64,000 nt of DNA from Acidimicrobiaceae bacterium (GCA_016722025.1 JADKGZ010000015.1:1-64000); one strand, 5' to 3'; counted from the stretch's first letter, positions 51,657-60,846 are shown. Notes: generated by a model not told the origin, from the sequence alone. Program-made: numbers and translations.

Positions 51657-53257
51657 GCCGGCCGGCCAACCCGCTGCCGCGCTGGCTGGTGCCTGCGTTG
51701 GCGGCGCTGCCGGTGCTCGGGCTGGCGCTGTTCTACCTGTGGCCACTGAGCACGCTGCTCGCACGGGTGGTGCAACCCGACTCGATCACCGATGCGCTGC
51801 GCACGCCCGGCCTGGGTCGTGTGCTGTGGTTCACCCTCTGGCAGGCGGTGGCCAGCACCGTGCTGACGATGCTGGCCGGCGCCGCACCGGCATACCTGCT
51901 GGCCCGCTACCGGTTCCGGGGCCGGCGTGCCCTGCTCGCCATCGTGACCGTGCCCTTCATGCTGCCCACCGTGGTGGTGGGTGCCGCATTCCTCGCGCTG
52001 CTGCCCAACTCGTGGCACGGCACGGCTCGTGCCGTCATCGTGGCCCACGTGTTCTTCAACATCGCGGTCGTCGTGCGGCTGGTGGGCGCGATGTGGGCGG
52101 TGCTGCCCCACGACCTCAGCGCCGCCGCACGCACGCTGGGCGCCTCGCCGCTCCAGGTGCTGCGCTTCGTGGTCGTACCGCTGCTGCGCCCGGCGTTGTG
52201 GGCGGCGGCAACGGTGGTCTTCCTGTTCACCTTCACGTCGTTCGGCGCGGCGCGGTTGCTGGGCGGCCCGGCGCACCCCACGCTGGAGGTGGAGATCGCG
52301 CGTCGCGCCACGCAGCTCGGTGATGTCGACGGTGCGGCGGTGCTGTCGGTGCTGCAGCTGCTCACCCTTGCTGTGGTGGTGTGGTGGTCGGCCCGCTGGC
52401 AGCGACGGTCGACGGTGCACTTCGTGGGCAACAGCGCGCCTCGGCGCGCCGTGTCGGCACGCGAGCGGCGCGTCGTGGCCGGCATCGCTGGGGTCACGAC
52501 CACTGCGATGCTGGCCCCGCTGGCGGTGCTGGTGTCGCGGTCCTTCCGCCTCGGCGACGGCTGGTCGCTGCACGCTTGGCGCACACTGGGAGCCGCCGAG
52601 GTGCGGCCCGGGCTCAGCCTGGGCATCGACCCCCTTGCCTCGCTGTTCGCCTCGTTCAGGTTCGCTGCCGTCGCAGCAGTGCTCAGCGCGCTCGCAGGAG
52701 GGCTCTCGGCGTTGGCGATCGCGTCGGCCCGACGGCACGGCAAGCTGCTCGATGTGGGCCTGATGTTGCCGCTGGGCACGTCGGCGGTCACCATCGGGCT
52801 GGGCATGCTGATCACGTTCGACGTCGCTCCTTTCGACTGGCGGGCACGGTGGTGGCTGATCCCGCTTGGGCACACGCTGGTGGCCACTCCGTTCGTGGTG
52901 CGCGCGTTGCTGCCCGTGCTGCGTTCCATCCCGCCCGGTCAGCGCGATGCGGCCGCCACGCTCGGCGCCTCACCGGCGCGGGCCTGGTTGGCCATCGACG
53001 TCGGCCACATCGCTCGGCCGCTCGCCGCCGGCGCCGGGCTGGCGGCCGCCATCTCGTTGGGTGAGTTCGGGGCGACCACGTTCCTCACCCGCGCCGGCCG
53101 CGAGACCATGCCCATCGCCATCGCCCGCCTGCTCGGCCGTGCCGGCGAGCTACCGCGTGCGCAAGGGTTCGCCCTCGCGACCATCCTGTTGCTGGCGACC
53201 GCGTTCATCATCGGCGTTGCCGAGCGGCAAGGAGCCCTCGATGCTCGCAGTTCGTGA
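51632..53257 (+). CDS. thiP: Thiamine ABC transporter permease ThiP
   Basis: 541 residues with about 12 transmembrane helices in two halves, each with an EAA-type loop (AARTLGASPLQVLRFVVVPLL, about 155-175, and AATLGASPARAWLAIDV, about 440-456), as in the double-length ThiP permeases. The GTG at 51632 is the nearest usable start and overlaps thiB by 25 bp; ATG at 51620 is another option. Confidence 0.85.
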   Translation: MERDRAALSRPANPLPRWLVPALAALPVLGLALFYLWPLSTLLARVVQPDSITDALRTPGLGRVLWFTLWQAVASTVLTMLAGAAPAYLLARYRFRGRRALLAIVTVPFMLPTVVVGAAFLALLPNSWHGTARAVIVAHVFFNIAVVVRLVGAMWAVLPHDLSAAARTLGASPLQVLRFVVVPLLRPALWAAATVVFLFTFTSFGAARLLGGPAHPTLEVEIARRATQLGDVDGAAVLSVLQLLTLAVVVWWSARWQRRSTVHFVGNSAPRRAVSARERRVVAGIAGVTTTAMLAPLAVLVSRSFRLGDGWSLHAWRTLGAAEVRPGLSLGIDPLASLFASFRFAAVAAVLSALAGGLSALAIASARRHGKLLDVGLMLPLGTSAVTIGLGMLITFDVAPFDWRARWWLIPLGHTLVATPFVVRALLPVLRSIPPGQRDAAATLGASPARAWLAIDVGHIARPLAAGAGLAAAISLGEFGATTFLTRAGRETMPIAIARLLGRAGELPRAQGFALATILLLATAFIIGVAERQGALDARSS

Positions 53258-53858
53258 TCTGGTGGTGCGCTTCGGCGATCGCACGGTGCTCGACCGGGTG
53301 TCGTTGGAGGTGGCCACCGGCGAAGTGGTCGCGCTGCTCGGCCCGTCGGGTGTGGGCAAGAGCACGCTGCTGCGCGTGATCGCAGGGTTGCTGACCCCCG
53401 ATGCCGGCGCGGTGCTGCTCGACGATCACGACATCACCACGCTGCCATCGCACCGCCGCAACATCGGGCTCGTCTTCCAGGACGAGCAGCTGTTCCCTCA
53501 CCTCAGCGTCGGCCAGAACATCGGCTTCGGTTTGCGCATGCAGGGGCTCGACCGCACCCACATCGCTCAGCGCGTCGCCGAACTGCTGCACTTGGTCGGC
53601 CTCGACACCTTCGCCGATGTGCCGGTCACGAAGCTCAGCGGCGGCGAAGCCAAGCGTGTGGCCCTGGTGCGTTCCGTCGCCCCGCGACCGGCGGTGCTGC
53701 TGCTCGACGAACCGCTCAGCGGATTGGATCGCGAGCTGCACGATCGCCTCGCCGGCGACCTTGCCCGACTGCTGCGCGCGAGTGCCACCACCACGTTGCT
53801 GGTCACCCACGACCACGACGAAGCAGCCGGCATCGCCGACCGCATCATCACGTTGTGA
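53241..53858 (+). CDS. thiQ: Thiamine ABC transporter ATPase ThiQ
   Basis: 205 residues. Walker A LLGPSGVGKSTLLR (about 34-47), Q loop VFQDEQLFPHLSV, signature KLSGGEAKRVALVRSV (about 133-148), Walker B VLLLDEPLSGLD, H loop VTHDHDEA. RBS GGAG precedes the ATG. The last gene of the TPP riboswitch operon. Confidence 0.9.
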   Translation: MLAVRDLVVRFGDRTVLDRVSLEVATGEVVALLGPSGVGKSTLLRVIAGLLTPDAGAVLLDDHDITTLPSHRRNIGLVFQDEQLFPHLSVGQNIGFGLRMQGLDRTHIAQRVAELLHLVGLDTFADVPVTKLSGGEAKRVALVRSVAPRPAVLLLDEPLSGLDRELHDRLAGDLARLLRASATTTLLVTHDHDEAAGIADRIITL

Positions 53859-53893
53859 CCCGCCACGTCACCGAGGGCCGGGCGGCCGTCTGG

Positions 53894-53899
53894 CAAGCT
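53894..53899 (+). promoter_or_regulatory. Possible -10 box CAAGCT of a leaderless promoter
   Basis: Seven nt before the ATG at 53907; weak match. Confidence 0.3.
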
Positions 53900-53906
53900 G
53901 CTGCGC

Positions 53907-54974
53907 ATGACCCTCACGCCCACGACCGCGCCGGTACGCGTCGGCTTCCTCGGCGCCGGCCTGATCGCCACCTACCACTCGAAGAGCCTCCGCCGCAGCG
54001 GAGCCGCGGTGTCGAGGGCGGGCGTGTACGACCCGCACGCCGAACGCGCCGCCGCCTTCGCCGCTGCCAGCGGGCACACGGTGTACCCCAGTGAAGATGC
54101 CGTGATCGCCGACTGCGACGCCGTGTACATCTGCACCTGGACCAACGAGCACGCGCGGTTGCTGGCGAAGGCGGTCGCCGCTGGGCGCCACGTGTTCTGC
54201 GAGAAGCCACTCGCGTTCACCACCGCCGAAGCGCTGCAGATGGCGCAGGCCGCGCAGGCCGCCGGCGTCACCCATCAGGTGGGTCTGGTGCTGCGCCGTT
54301 CACCCGCCTATCTGTGGGCCAAGCACCTCATCGACGAACCGGCGGCGGGCAGGGTGATGACCGTGGTGTTCCGCGACGACCAGTTCATCCCCATCCAAGG
54401 CCACTACGCCAGCACCTGGCGCGCCGACAGGTCGCTGGTGGGCGCCGGCACGCTGCTGGAGCACAGCATCCACGACGTCGACATGCTGCGCTACCTCGTC
54501 GGCGACGTGCGCCGGCTCAGCGCCCACACCGAGAACTTCCACGGTCACGATGGCATCGAGGATGTGGCGACGGCGCTGCTGCGCTTCGCCGACGGCGCCA
54601 CCGGCACGCTCACCAGCGTGTGGCACGACAACCTCGCACGGCCCAGCCTGCGCAGAGTGGAGGTGTTCTGCGAGCGCCGCCACATCGTGATCGAGGGCGA
54701 CGACTGGTTCGGTCCCGTCACCTGGACCGACGCCGACGGCACCGCCGGGTCGCTCGCCGACGACGCGCTCGCCGCGGCGGTGGCACCGATGCGAGATGGC
54801 AGCGACAACCCCGACGGCGAGTTCATCCGCGCGATCGTCGAGGGCCGCGCGGCCACTCCGGATCTGTTCACAGCTGTGGAAGCACACCGCATCGTCGACG
54901 CGATCTACGCGTCGGCAGCTGCCGATGGGCGCGCGCTCGACGTACCCGCCGCCGACCTGACGACGGTGACATGA
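53907..54974 (+). CDS. Gfo/Idh/MocA-family oxidoreductase
   Basis: 355 residues. The Rossmann start VGFLGAGLIATYHSKSL (about 13-29), the motif VFCEKPLAFT (about 95-104) and GTLLEHSIHDVDMLRYLVGD in the substrate half are typical. Acts on sugars or cyclitols with NAD(P). A 15-bp duplicate covers its stop codon. No sugar operon is near. Confidence 0.88.
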   Translation: MTLTPTTAPVRVGFLGAGLIATYHSKSLRRSGAAVSRAGVYDPHAERAAAFAAASGHTVYPSEDAVIADCDAVYICTWTNEHARLLAKAVAAGRHVFCEKPLAFTTAEALQMAQAAQAAGVTHQVGLVLRRSPAYLWAKHLIDEPAAGRVMTVVFRDDQFIPIQGHYASTWRADRSLVGAGTLLEHSIHDVDMLRYLVGDVRRLSAHTENFHGHDGIEDVATALLRFADGATGTLTSVWHDNLARPSLRRVEVFCERRHIVIEGDDWFGPVTWTDADGTAGSLADDALAAAVAPMRDGSDNPDGEFIRAIVEGRAATPDLFTAVEAHRIVDAIYASAAADGRALDVPAADLTTVT

Positions 54975-54989
54975 ACGACGGTGACATGC
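54960..54989. repeat. 15-bp tandem repeat, 2 copies
   Basis: ACGACGGTGACATGA, then the same with one change, spanning the end of the MocA-type gene (TGA in copy 1). Confidence 0.8.
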
Positions 54990-55005
54990 AGCACAGCGAA
55001 CGGCC

Positions 55006-55506
55006 ATGAGCGTGCCGGTGGTCGTCGAGCTGTCGGCGCAGCAGACGCACCCGCTGCGCCGTGCCGTGCTGCGCTTCGACACACCCACCAAAGAAGTCGT
55101 CTTCGCCGAGGACACCTGGCCGGGCGCGGTGCACCTGGGCCTGCTGGTCGACGACGAGCTGGTGGCCACCTCCAGCTGGGTGCCGCGCCAACTCGATGGC
55201 GACGATTCGTCGCTCGCAGTGCAGCTGCGCGGCATGGCCACGGCCCGCTCGCTGCAAGGCAGCGGCTTCGGTGGGCTGCTGCTGGAAGCAGGCTGTGAAC
55301 GATTCGCCGAGACCGGCGTGCGGCTGGTGTGGGCCCGCGCCCGCGATGCGGCGCTGGCCTTCTACTTGCGGCACGGTTTCGAGGCCGTCGGCGAAGGTTT
55401 CCTCGACGCAGCGACGCAGCTCCCCCATCACCTGGTCGTGCGGCACCTGACGCTCGAGCAGCCGGCCGGCGAGCAGCAGACCGGGGCGCGTCGCGACGGT
55501 CGATAG
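55006..55506 (+). CDS. GNAT-family N-acetyltransferase
   Basis: 166 residues. The acetyl-CoA loop is RGMATARSLQGSGFGGLLLE (about 74-93) with Q/GxGxG, followed by VRLVWARARDAALAFYLRHGFEAVGEG, the usual motif B and fold end. Acceptor unknown. Start ATG at 55006 in a run of short ATG options. Confidence 0.85.
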   Translation: MSVPVVVELSAQQTHPLRRAVLRFDTPTKEVVFAEDTWPGAVHLGLLVDDELVATSSWVPRQLDGDDSSLAVQLRGMATARSLQGSGFGGLLLEAGCERFAETGVRLVWARARDAALAFYLRHGFEAVGEGFLDAATQLPHHLVVRHLTLEQPAGEQQTGARRDGR

Positions 55507-55557
55507 CAGCACCGAATCTGCCGAATCGGCGAACCTGGCGTGCCCAGTACGGGTGAG

Positions 55558-55836
55558 ATGCCACCGACAGCTGCCGCCGATCAGCTCCGCCGACGAGCAG
55601 AGACGCTGCACGGCACCGCTGCCGCGCTGCAGCAGCTGACGGCACTCGGCCTGCACCTGCTGGCCGGCCCCGAGACATGGGTGGGCCCGTCGCCGCAGTC
55701 GTGCCTGCAGGACCTGTGCACTCGCCGCAACCTGCTGCTGGCTGAGGCCGACGCGCTGGAGGCGGAGGCCCGCCGGTTCCGGCGGGTGGCCGACGAGATC
55801 GATGCACAGGCCGCTACCGCCCCTGGCGTGCAGTGA
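55558..55836 (+). CDS. WXG100-like small helical protein
   Basis: 92 residues, two long helices around a turn: LRRRAETLHGTAAALQQLTA, then the WxG-type turn TWVGPSP (about 41-47), then LCTRRNLLLAEADALEAEAR. This is the hairpin shape of ESAT-6/WXG100 proteins, which are secreted by ESX type VII systems as dimers or act as their partners. The C-terminal YxxxD/E signal is not seen. The stop overlaps the start of the large next gene (TGATG). Confidence 0.6.
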   Translation: MPPTAAADQLRRRAETLHGTAAALQQLTALGLHLLAGPETWVGPSPQSCLQDLCTRRNLLLAEADALEAEARRFRRVADEIDAQAATAPGVQ

Positions 55837-57686
55837 TGAGCCTGCTCGCCTACGACCCCGAGCGCGTCGGCCGGCTGCAGCGAGCGATGGGTGAGGCGGC
55901 CGACGGCTTGCGCGCCATCTCGTGCACCGACCCGGCCGCGGCCGACGCGATGCGCGTGGTGCGCGCCACGATCTGCCAGCTGGACTCCACGTGGCTGCCG
56001 CTGGTGACGGGTCTGGTGAGCTGTGATCCGCTGTCGCTGCGGCAGCGACGCAGCGAGCGCATCGACGACCTCGACCAGTCGTTGATCAGAGTGATGTCGA
56101 GCGGCTACGGCTGGGCGGTGCAGCACGACCCGCTCAGCGACGACCCGGCGACGGTCACACCACAGGAGGCGCGAGCACTGGGAGCGACGCTGAACGAGAT
56201 CGATGTCACCGCGCTGGTGAACGACCCGGTGCAGTTGCACTGGCTGGCCCGGCAGTTGGCGATCATCGGGGGCGACGCAGGCCTCAGCAGCCAGTTCCTC
56301 GCCAACTTCCACGAGTGGGCCAGGCTGTGCGACGGCCTCGGCAGCGAGCGCGCACACCGGCTCGCTGCCGCGTCGACCGGCGGCACGATGAACGAACGAA
56401 CTGCCGTCGTCGCCGACCTCGACGCTGTCTTCGCCGGTCTCGCGGATGTACAACAGCACGCATTGCCGAACGGGCACACCGATCTCGCAGCAGCCGTGGT
56501 GGTGCCGCAGATCGACCGGATGAACCCGTACTCGGCGGCCCTCGTGGTGCAGCACCTCCGGCTCGACAGCACCACGCTCGCGTTCGTGACCGACTCACTG
56601 CTGCGCCGGTGGTGGGCCGAGCCGATCGCCTCCGGCAGCGACGACCCCACCACCGACGCCGACCACTTCGTCGGCGCCAACACTGCCGACGTGCTGTTCG
56701 CCGCGCTGCTCTGCGATGCGGCCGCGTGCCGCAAGTACATGCAACTGGCCCTGCCACACCTCGACACGGTGTTCGCAACCGCCGACGACCCACGCCTCGC
56801 GTTTCGAGTCGTGCTGGCAGGCACCGCTCCCTCCACCACCGACGCCGCTGTCGCCGGCGGGATCGTGTTGCCGGTGATCGAGTACTTCTCGCAGGCCGAG
56901 TACCGCTGCGACGTGGTGCTGTGCGACGGTGGCGGTGGCGAGTGGCGACTCTTCCTCGCCGACCTGGTGGCACCGTGGTTGGTGCAGTTCACGCCGCTGA
57001 ACGAGCAGTTCAGCGACGACCCCGACCGCACGAAGCACGCGCTGGCGTTCGTGTTCGAAGGCGACGCGGCCCGTGCCCGGCTGCTCACCGATGCAGCGAG
57101 CTCGACGGCCGGCGTGCGCGCCGCTGCCGGCGACGATGCCGCTCGCCCGCAGGACATCGCCGCAGTCGTGACGATGCTCTATCGGTTGGCCTTGGAGACC
57201 GATGTGGCCGACGAGCAGGCCCGGCAGCAGCAGTTCGACTCACTCGCCACACTGGCCTCCATCGCGGCGAGTGCCGCCACCGGCGTGGCACCGGTGGTCG
57301 GCGGCGCCGCGCTGCTCGCCGGCGTCGTGGTCGACGGCGGGAGCGCCAGCCTGCAGACGGTGCTCAGCGGCAACATGTTCGACCCGGAAGGCGTCGAGGA
57401 CGATGCGCTGTACCGCAAGGCGCTGGCGCTGACGGCCGCTGCCACCGACGTGCTGGCGGCAGCAGCGCTGCAACTGGTCGCCGATGGTCAGCTGCCACCG
57501 ACGGTGCTCCCCACGCCGCAGCTCGACCTCACCACGAAGTATCCCGACCGCGAGTTCCGCCACGCCTACGAGGCGTGGGCCAACGGTCACCAGATCGGTG
57601 GCGACACTCGAGCGTTGCTGGACAGCGCAGTGAACGAGTTCGCCAACGCTGCCATGGTGTCCGACAGCGTCTACGCCCGAGCCTGA
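55836..57686 (+). CDS. Large DUF6571-like protein, candidate partner of the WXG100-like gene
   Basis: 616 residues. Begins with a short helical part (AYDPERVGRLQRAMGEAADGLRAI) like a WXG/LXG-type N-terminal domain. The body has repeated ~25-residue helical phrases such as VNDPVQLHWLARQLAIIGG, SSQFLANFHEWARLCDGLGS, GANTADVLFAALLCDAA and HLDTVFATADDPRLAFRVVLAG, which resemble actinobacterial DUF6571 proteins (from memory). The last 120 residues include a hydrophobic stretch AATGVAPVVGGAALLAGVVV. No nuclease or ADP-ribosyl motif is evident. Possibly a surface or T7SS-linked effector; no secretion genes are in the window. Confidence 0.6.
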   Translation: MSLLAYDPERVGRLQRAMGEAADGLRAISCTDPAAADAMRVVRATICQLDSTWLPLVTGLVSCDPLSLRQRRSERIDDLDQSLIRVMSSGYGWAVQHDPLSDDPATVTPQEARALGATLNEIDVTALVNDPVQLHWLARQLAIIGGDAGLSSQFLANFHEWARLCDGLGSERAHRLAAASTGGTMNERTAVVADLDAVFAGLADVQQHALPNGHTDLAAAVVVPQIDRMNPYSAALVVQHLRLDSTTLAFVTDSLLRRWWAEPIASGSDDPTTDADHFVGANTADVLFAALLCDAAACRKYMQLALPHLDTVFATADDPRLAFRVVLAGTAPSTTDAAVAGGIVLPVIEYFSQAEYRCDVVLCDGGGGEWRLFLADLVAPWLVQFTPLNEQFSDDPDRTKHALAFVFEGDAARARLLTDAASSTAGVRAAAGDDAARPQDIAAVVTMLYRLALETDVADEQARQQQFDSLATLASIAASAATGVAPVVGGAALLAGVVVDGGSASLQTVLSGNMFDPEGVEDDALYRKALALTAAATDVLAAAALQLVADGQLPPTVLPTPQLDLTTKYPDREFRHAYEAWANGHQIGGDTRALLDSAVNEFANAAMVSDSVYARA

Positions 57687-57692
57687 CAGACT
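57687..57692 (+). promoter_or_regulatory. -10 box CAGACT of a leaderless promoter
   Basis: Six nt before the GTG at 57699; lies just after the stop of the previous gene. Confidence 0.4.
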
Positions 57693-57698
57693 GACGCC

Positions 57699-58520
57699 GT
57701 GACGCCGGCGCAGATCGCTGCACTTCCTCGCCCGCTGGCGTTCGTGTTGCCCGGCGGTGGTGCGTTGGGCTCGTACCAGGTGGGTGTGTTGCGTGCGCTC
57801 ACCGAGGTCGGCGTCGTGCCGGATCAGCTGGTCGGGGTCTCGGCAGGGTCGGTGAACGCAGCACTGTTCGCCTGGAACGGTGGCATCGACGGGCTGCACC
57901 GCATGGAAGCCATCTGGCGCGGCATCAAGCGCCGCGACCTGATGCGCGTGCATCCCGGCCGGCTGGCATTGGCGGTCGCCGGGCGACAGAGCTCGTTCCT
58001 CGACAATCGGCATGGCCGATCGTTCCTGCATCGCCACCTCGGCCAACGGCTGCTCGAGCACGCACCGACACCGTTGGCGCTGGTGGCCACCGACCTGTCA
58101 ACCGGGGAGGCGGTCGCCCTCACCACCGGCGACACCACCACGGCAGTGCTGGCCAGCAGCGCGTTTCCGGGCGTGTACCCACCGATCCACATCGCGGGGC
58201 GCACCTTCATCGACGGGGGCGTCGTGGCCGACGTGCCACTCGACATCGCACTGGGCCTGGGAGCCGCGACTGCCCTCGTGCTGTCGGTGCCCCCGCTCGC
58301 CGCCGACGACCCACCCACCCGAGCCATCGACATCTTGTTCCGCGCCAGCTCGCTGGGCGTGGAGGCGCATGGTCGCACCGTGCTGCGCCGGCCGCCACCA
58401 GGGCTGGTGGTCGTCGAGATCGACGCGCCACCCACTTCGCTCACCACCTTCGCCGTCGGCCGCTCGGCCGACATGATCGAGGCGGGTTACGCGGCGGCCG
58501 GCACGTGGCTGCGCGCCTAG
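57699..58520 (+). CDS. Patatin-like phospholipase
   Basis: 273 residues. Oxyanion loop LPGGGALGSYQVG (about 18-30), the nucleophile Ser in GVSAGSVNAAL (about 47-57) and the Asp of FIDGGVVADVP (about 169-179) form the Ser-Asp dyad. RssA-type short patatins act on membrane lipids or are house-keeping lipases. Starts after CAGACT; converges with the copper gene. Confidence 0.9.
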   Translation: MTPAQIAALPRPLAFVLPGGGALGSYQVGVLRALTEVGVVPDQLVGVSAGSVNAALFAWNGGIDGLHRMEAIWRGIKRRDLMRVHPGRLALAVAGRQSSFLDNRHGRSFLHRHLGQRLLEHAPTPLALVATDLSTGEAVALTTGDTTTAVLASSAFPGVYPPIHIAGRTFIDGGVVADVPLDIALGLGAATALVLSVPPLAADDPPTRAIDILFRASSLGVEAHGRTVLRRPPPGLVVVEIDAPPTSLTTFAVGRSADMIEAGYAAAGTWLRA

Positions 58521-60133
58521 GGAATCGGCACCGTGGTGCTGAGCAGCGCCGTCTCCGTCGCCGTCACCTGGATCACCACCTCGAGCGTCCAGTCGCCTGA
58601 ACGAGGGAAGGTGACCGAGCCGCTGTAGTGGTTGACCCCTTCCTTCACGAGGGTCACCGGAGCATTGGGCACTGCGGCCGATGGCAACGACACGCGGGCA
58701 GCGACCGACGCGATGGGCGTGATGGAGCCGCCAGGAGGCGTGACCGTGATGTGCACCTCGTTGCCACCCACCACACCGGGGCTGAGCGACACGATGGCGA
58801 TCAGCCCGTTGGCCGCGAGCTGCTCGGCAAACGGGCGCGCCGCCACCGGTGGCTCGGGCGGCAACGCCACCATCCCGGCGGCGATGCCCACCACCACCAT
58901 GCCGAGCGCGGCCTCGGCCATCACCGTGCGCCAGATGGACGCGGCGCCATCGTGACGCAGCAGCCAACGCGACACCCCGGCAACAGCCAGCAGCGCGACG
59001 ACGACGGTGACCTTGGTGAGCAGCAACCTGCCCCAGTCGGTGGCGGTGATGTCGTCGAGACCACCGGCGAGCTGCAGCGTCTGGGCCACACCGGTGCCGA
59101 TGATGAGCGGCACGCAGATGGCTGCGGCCGTGGAGAACCGGCGCGCCATCCGAATGCCATCGGGTTCGCTGAGCGCGGCGCGGCCGGCAATGGCGATGGC
59201 GAACAGACCACCGATCCACACCGTGATGGCGCCCAGATGCACCAGATCGACGGCGATCCACAGCGTTGCCGGCTCGAGCGAGTTGGGGTGGCCAGATGCG
59301 GAGAAGGTGTACAGCGTGAACAGGCCGGCCGTGAACGTGGCGGATCGCCACCAACCCTGCTGCCGCTGGCGGCCCAGCAGCAGCAGCACACCCAGCACAG
59401 CGGCCAGCACCACGCGTACCAGCAGCATCCTGCCGGTCTGTGTGGTGGCCAGATCGCCCCAGGTCGAGGGAGACAGTGCATCGGCGAGCGAGCCGGCCAC
59501 GGCCTCTGCACCGAACAGGCCGAAGGCGGCGGCGGAACCGACGAGCAGTGCCAACCACGCGCCCGCCACCATGCGTCGCGGGCCGCGCCGGCCGAGCGTC
59601 GCCGGCCAGCGGAGGAGCCACCAACCGGAACCGATGAGGCAGATCGCGCCGGCCAACGACAAGAAGCGCGCCACGCCGTACCACCAGCGCACCACCGCTT
59701 CGGCCCGCACGCCCCCACGCACCTCGTCGATGAGCTGCTGCCCATCACCGACGACGGCGGTGCCCACCTGAAAGCTGAACGCACCATCGATCACGTGACC
59801 GTCGGTGGACGTGACCCGCCAGATCACGGCGTAGACACCGTCGTCGAGGGCGGGCACCGGTGCCTGTACGACCGTGTCGTCGGCGCCCGCTGCCGGAGCA
59901 CCCAACTCGATCGCTGCGCTGTTGCCGTCGAACAGCGAGATGCTGGCGAGGTCTGCTTCGACGGCCTCGTCGAAGTCGAGCACGATCTCGGTGGGGCTCT
60001 CCTCCAGCACGCTGTTGGCCGACGGGGTGCTGGCCTCGAGCCCGGCATGCGCGAACACGGGCTGCGCCTGCCCGCCCAACGCCGCGGCCACGAACGCCAG
60101 CAACGCGATGACTCGCAGCGAGCGGCGAGCCAT
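58517..60133 (-). CDS. CopC-CopD copper resistance fusion
   Basis: 538 residues. Signal (about 1-28), mature His1 then CopC: HAGLEASTPSANSVLEESP and DGHVIDGAFSFQVG (about 29-125). From about 150 the CopD membrane part has about eight helices with ASGHPNSLEP and DLVHLGAITVWIGGLFAI. The last 120 residues (about 420-538) add another periplasmic beta domain (VHITVTPPGGSITPIASVAARV) like those in YtkA/FixH-linked proteins. Copper binding uses the first His and His in CopC. Coupled to the next gene by a 1-bp overlap (start 60133, stop 60133-60135). Confidence 0.88.
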   Translation of the reverse strand: MARRSLRVIALLAFVAAALGGQAQPVFAHAGLEASTPSANSVLEESPTEIVLDFDEAVEADLASISLFDGNSAAIELGAPAAGADDTVVQAPVPALDDGVYAVIWRVTSTDGHVIDGAFSFQVGTAVVGDGQQLIDEVRGGVRAEAVVRWWYGVARFLSLAGAICLIGSGWWLLRWPATLGRRGPRRMVAGAWLALLVGSAAAFGLFGAEAVAGSLADALSPSTWGDLATTQTGRMLLVRVVLAAVLGVLLLLGRQRQQGWWRSATFTAGLFTLYTFSASGHPNSLEPATLWIAVDLVHLGAITVWIGGLFAIAIAGRAALSEPDGIRMARRFSTAAAICVPLIIGTGVAQTLQLAGGLDDITATDWGRLLLTKVTVVVALLAVAGVSRWLLRHDGAASIWRTVMAEAALGMVVVGIAAGMVALPPEPPVAARPFAEQLAANGLIAIVSLSPGVVGGNEVHITVTPPGGSITPIASVAARVSLPSAAVPNAPVTLVKEGVNHYSGSVTFPRSGDWTLEVVIQVTATETALLSTTVPIP

Positions 60134-60789
60134 CAGAAGATGCCTGCGGCTTCCAGGCCCTCGATGCTGGTGCGGCCGGTGAGCCAGGCGAGCCGCTGCG
60201 CATCGGGCAGCGCCATCGCCGCCGGCGGCAGCGACGTGAGGCCCATCGGCTTGCGGCTGGCCCACTGCATCGTCATCCGCGCCAGTTCCAGGCGCACGTA
60301 GGCCGCGGGCCACTGCGACCAGCCATAGCCGAGCCCGAGGTCGGTGTGGTGCAGCGTGGTCTCGCGCCAGCGGCGGAAGGGCAGATCGGCGACAGCAACC
60401 GGGCCGAACACGCTGAGACCCTCGCCGCGCCAACCGTCGGCCGTCATCGCCGACCATGCCGCCTCCAGGCGACCGTTCGACTCGATGACATCGGCGACCA
60501 GCGCGGCAGCCGGACGCCCCTGACCCGCCTCGATGTCGGCGTTGCGCTGCTCGAGCCCCCCGGGGTACTGCGCGGCGGCGCGACCCTCGTTGGCGGCCTG
60601 CAACATGCCCACATGGCTGTCGGCGTTGCGAGCAAGGTGGGTGAGCACATGGCCGATGGACCAGCCGGGTAGCAGTGACGGCTGCGCTGCTTGCGCGTCG
60701 GTGAGCGTGGCCAGGTGGGCCACCAGGCGAGCGTGAGCTGCCGCGGCTTCGCGCCTGTTGCGCTCGAGGTCGTCCAGCTCGCCGTTCAC
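60133..60789 (-). CDS. Maleylpyruvate-isomerase-fold (DinB-like) protein 2
   Basis: 218 residues. LLPGWSIGHVLTHLARNADSH (about 39-59) and RRWRETTLHHTDLGLGYGW (about 139-157) carry the three His of the MDMPI/DinB metal site. Distinct from the MPI-fold protein at 37.3 kb. TACTGT is 8 nt before the GTG. Upstream of the copper gene in the same unit; a link to copper or thiol chemistry is a guess. Confidence 0.82.
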   Translation of the reverse strand: MNGELDDLERNRREAAAAHARLVAHLATLTDAQAAQPSLLPGWSIGHVLTHLARNADSHVGMLQAANEGRAAAQYPGGLEQRNADIEAGQGRPAAALVADVIESNGRLEAAWSAMTADGWRGEGLSVFGPVAVADLPFRRWRETTLHHTDLGLGYGWSQWPAAYVRLELARMTMQWASRKPMGLTSLPPAAMALPDAQRLAWLTGRTSIEGLEAAGIF

Positions 60790-60797
60790 GGCTGCTC

Positions 60798-60803
60798 ACA
60801 GTA
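60798..60803 (-). promoter_or_regulatory. -10 box TACTGT of a leaderless promoter
   Basis: Eight nt before the GTG at 60789. Confidence 0.5.
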
Positions 60804-60834
60804 CCGACGAACCATGCGCGACGGCCAAGCTGGC

Positions 60835-60840
60835 TACGTT
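60835..60840 (+). promoter_or_regulatory. -10 box TACGTT of a leaderless promoter
   Basis: Six nt before the ATG at 60847 of gnd; divergent from the box at 60798. Confidence 0.5.
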
Positions 60841-60846
60841 GTGCGC

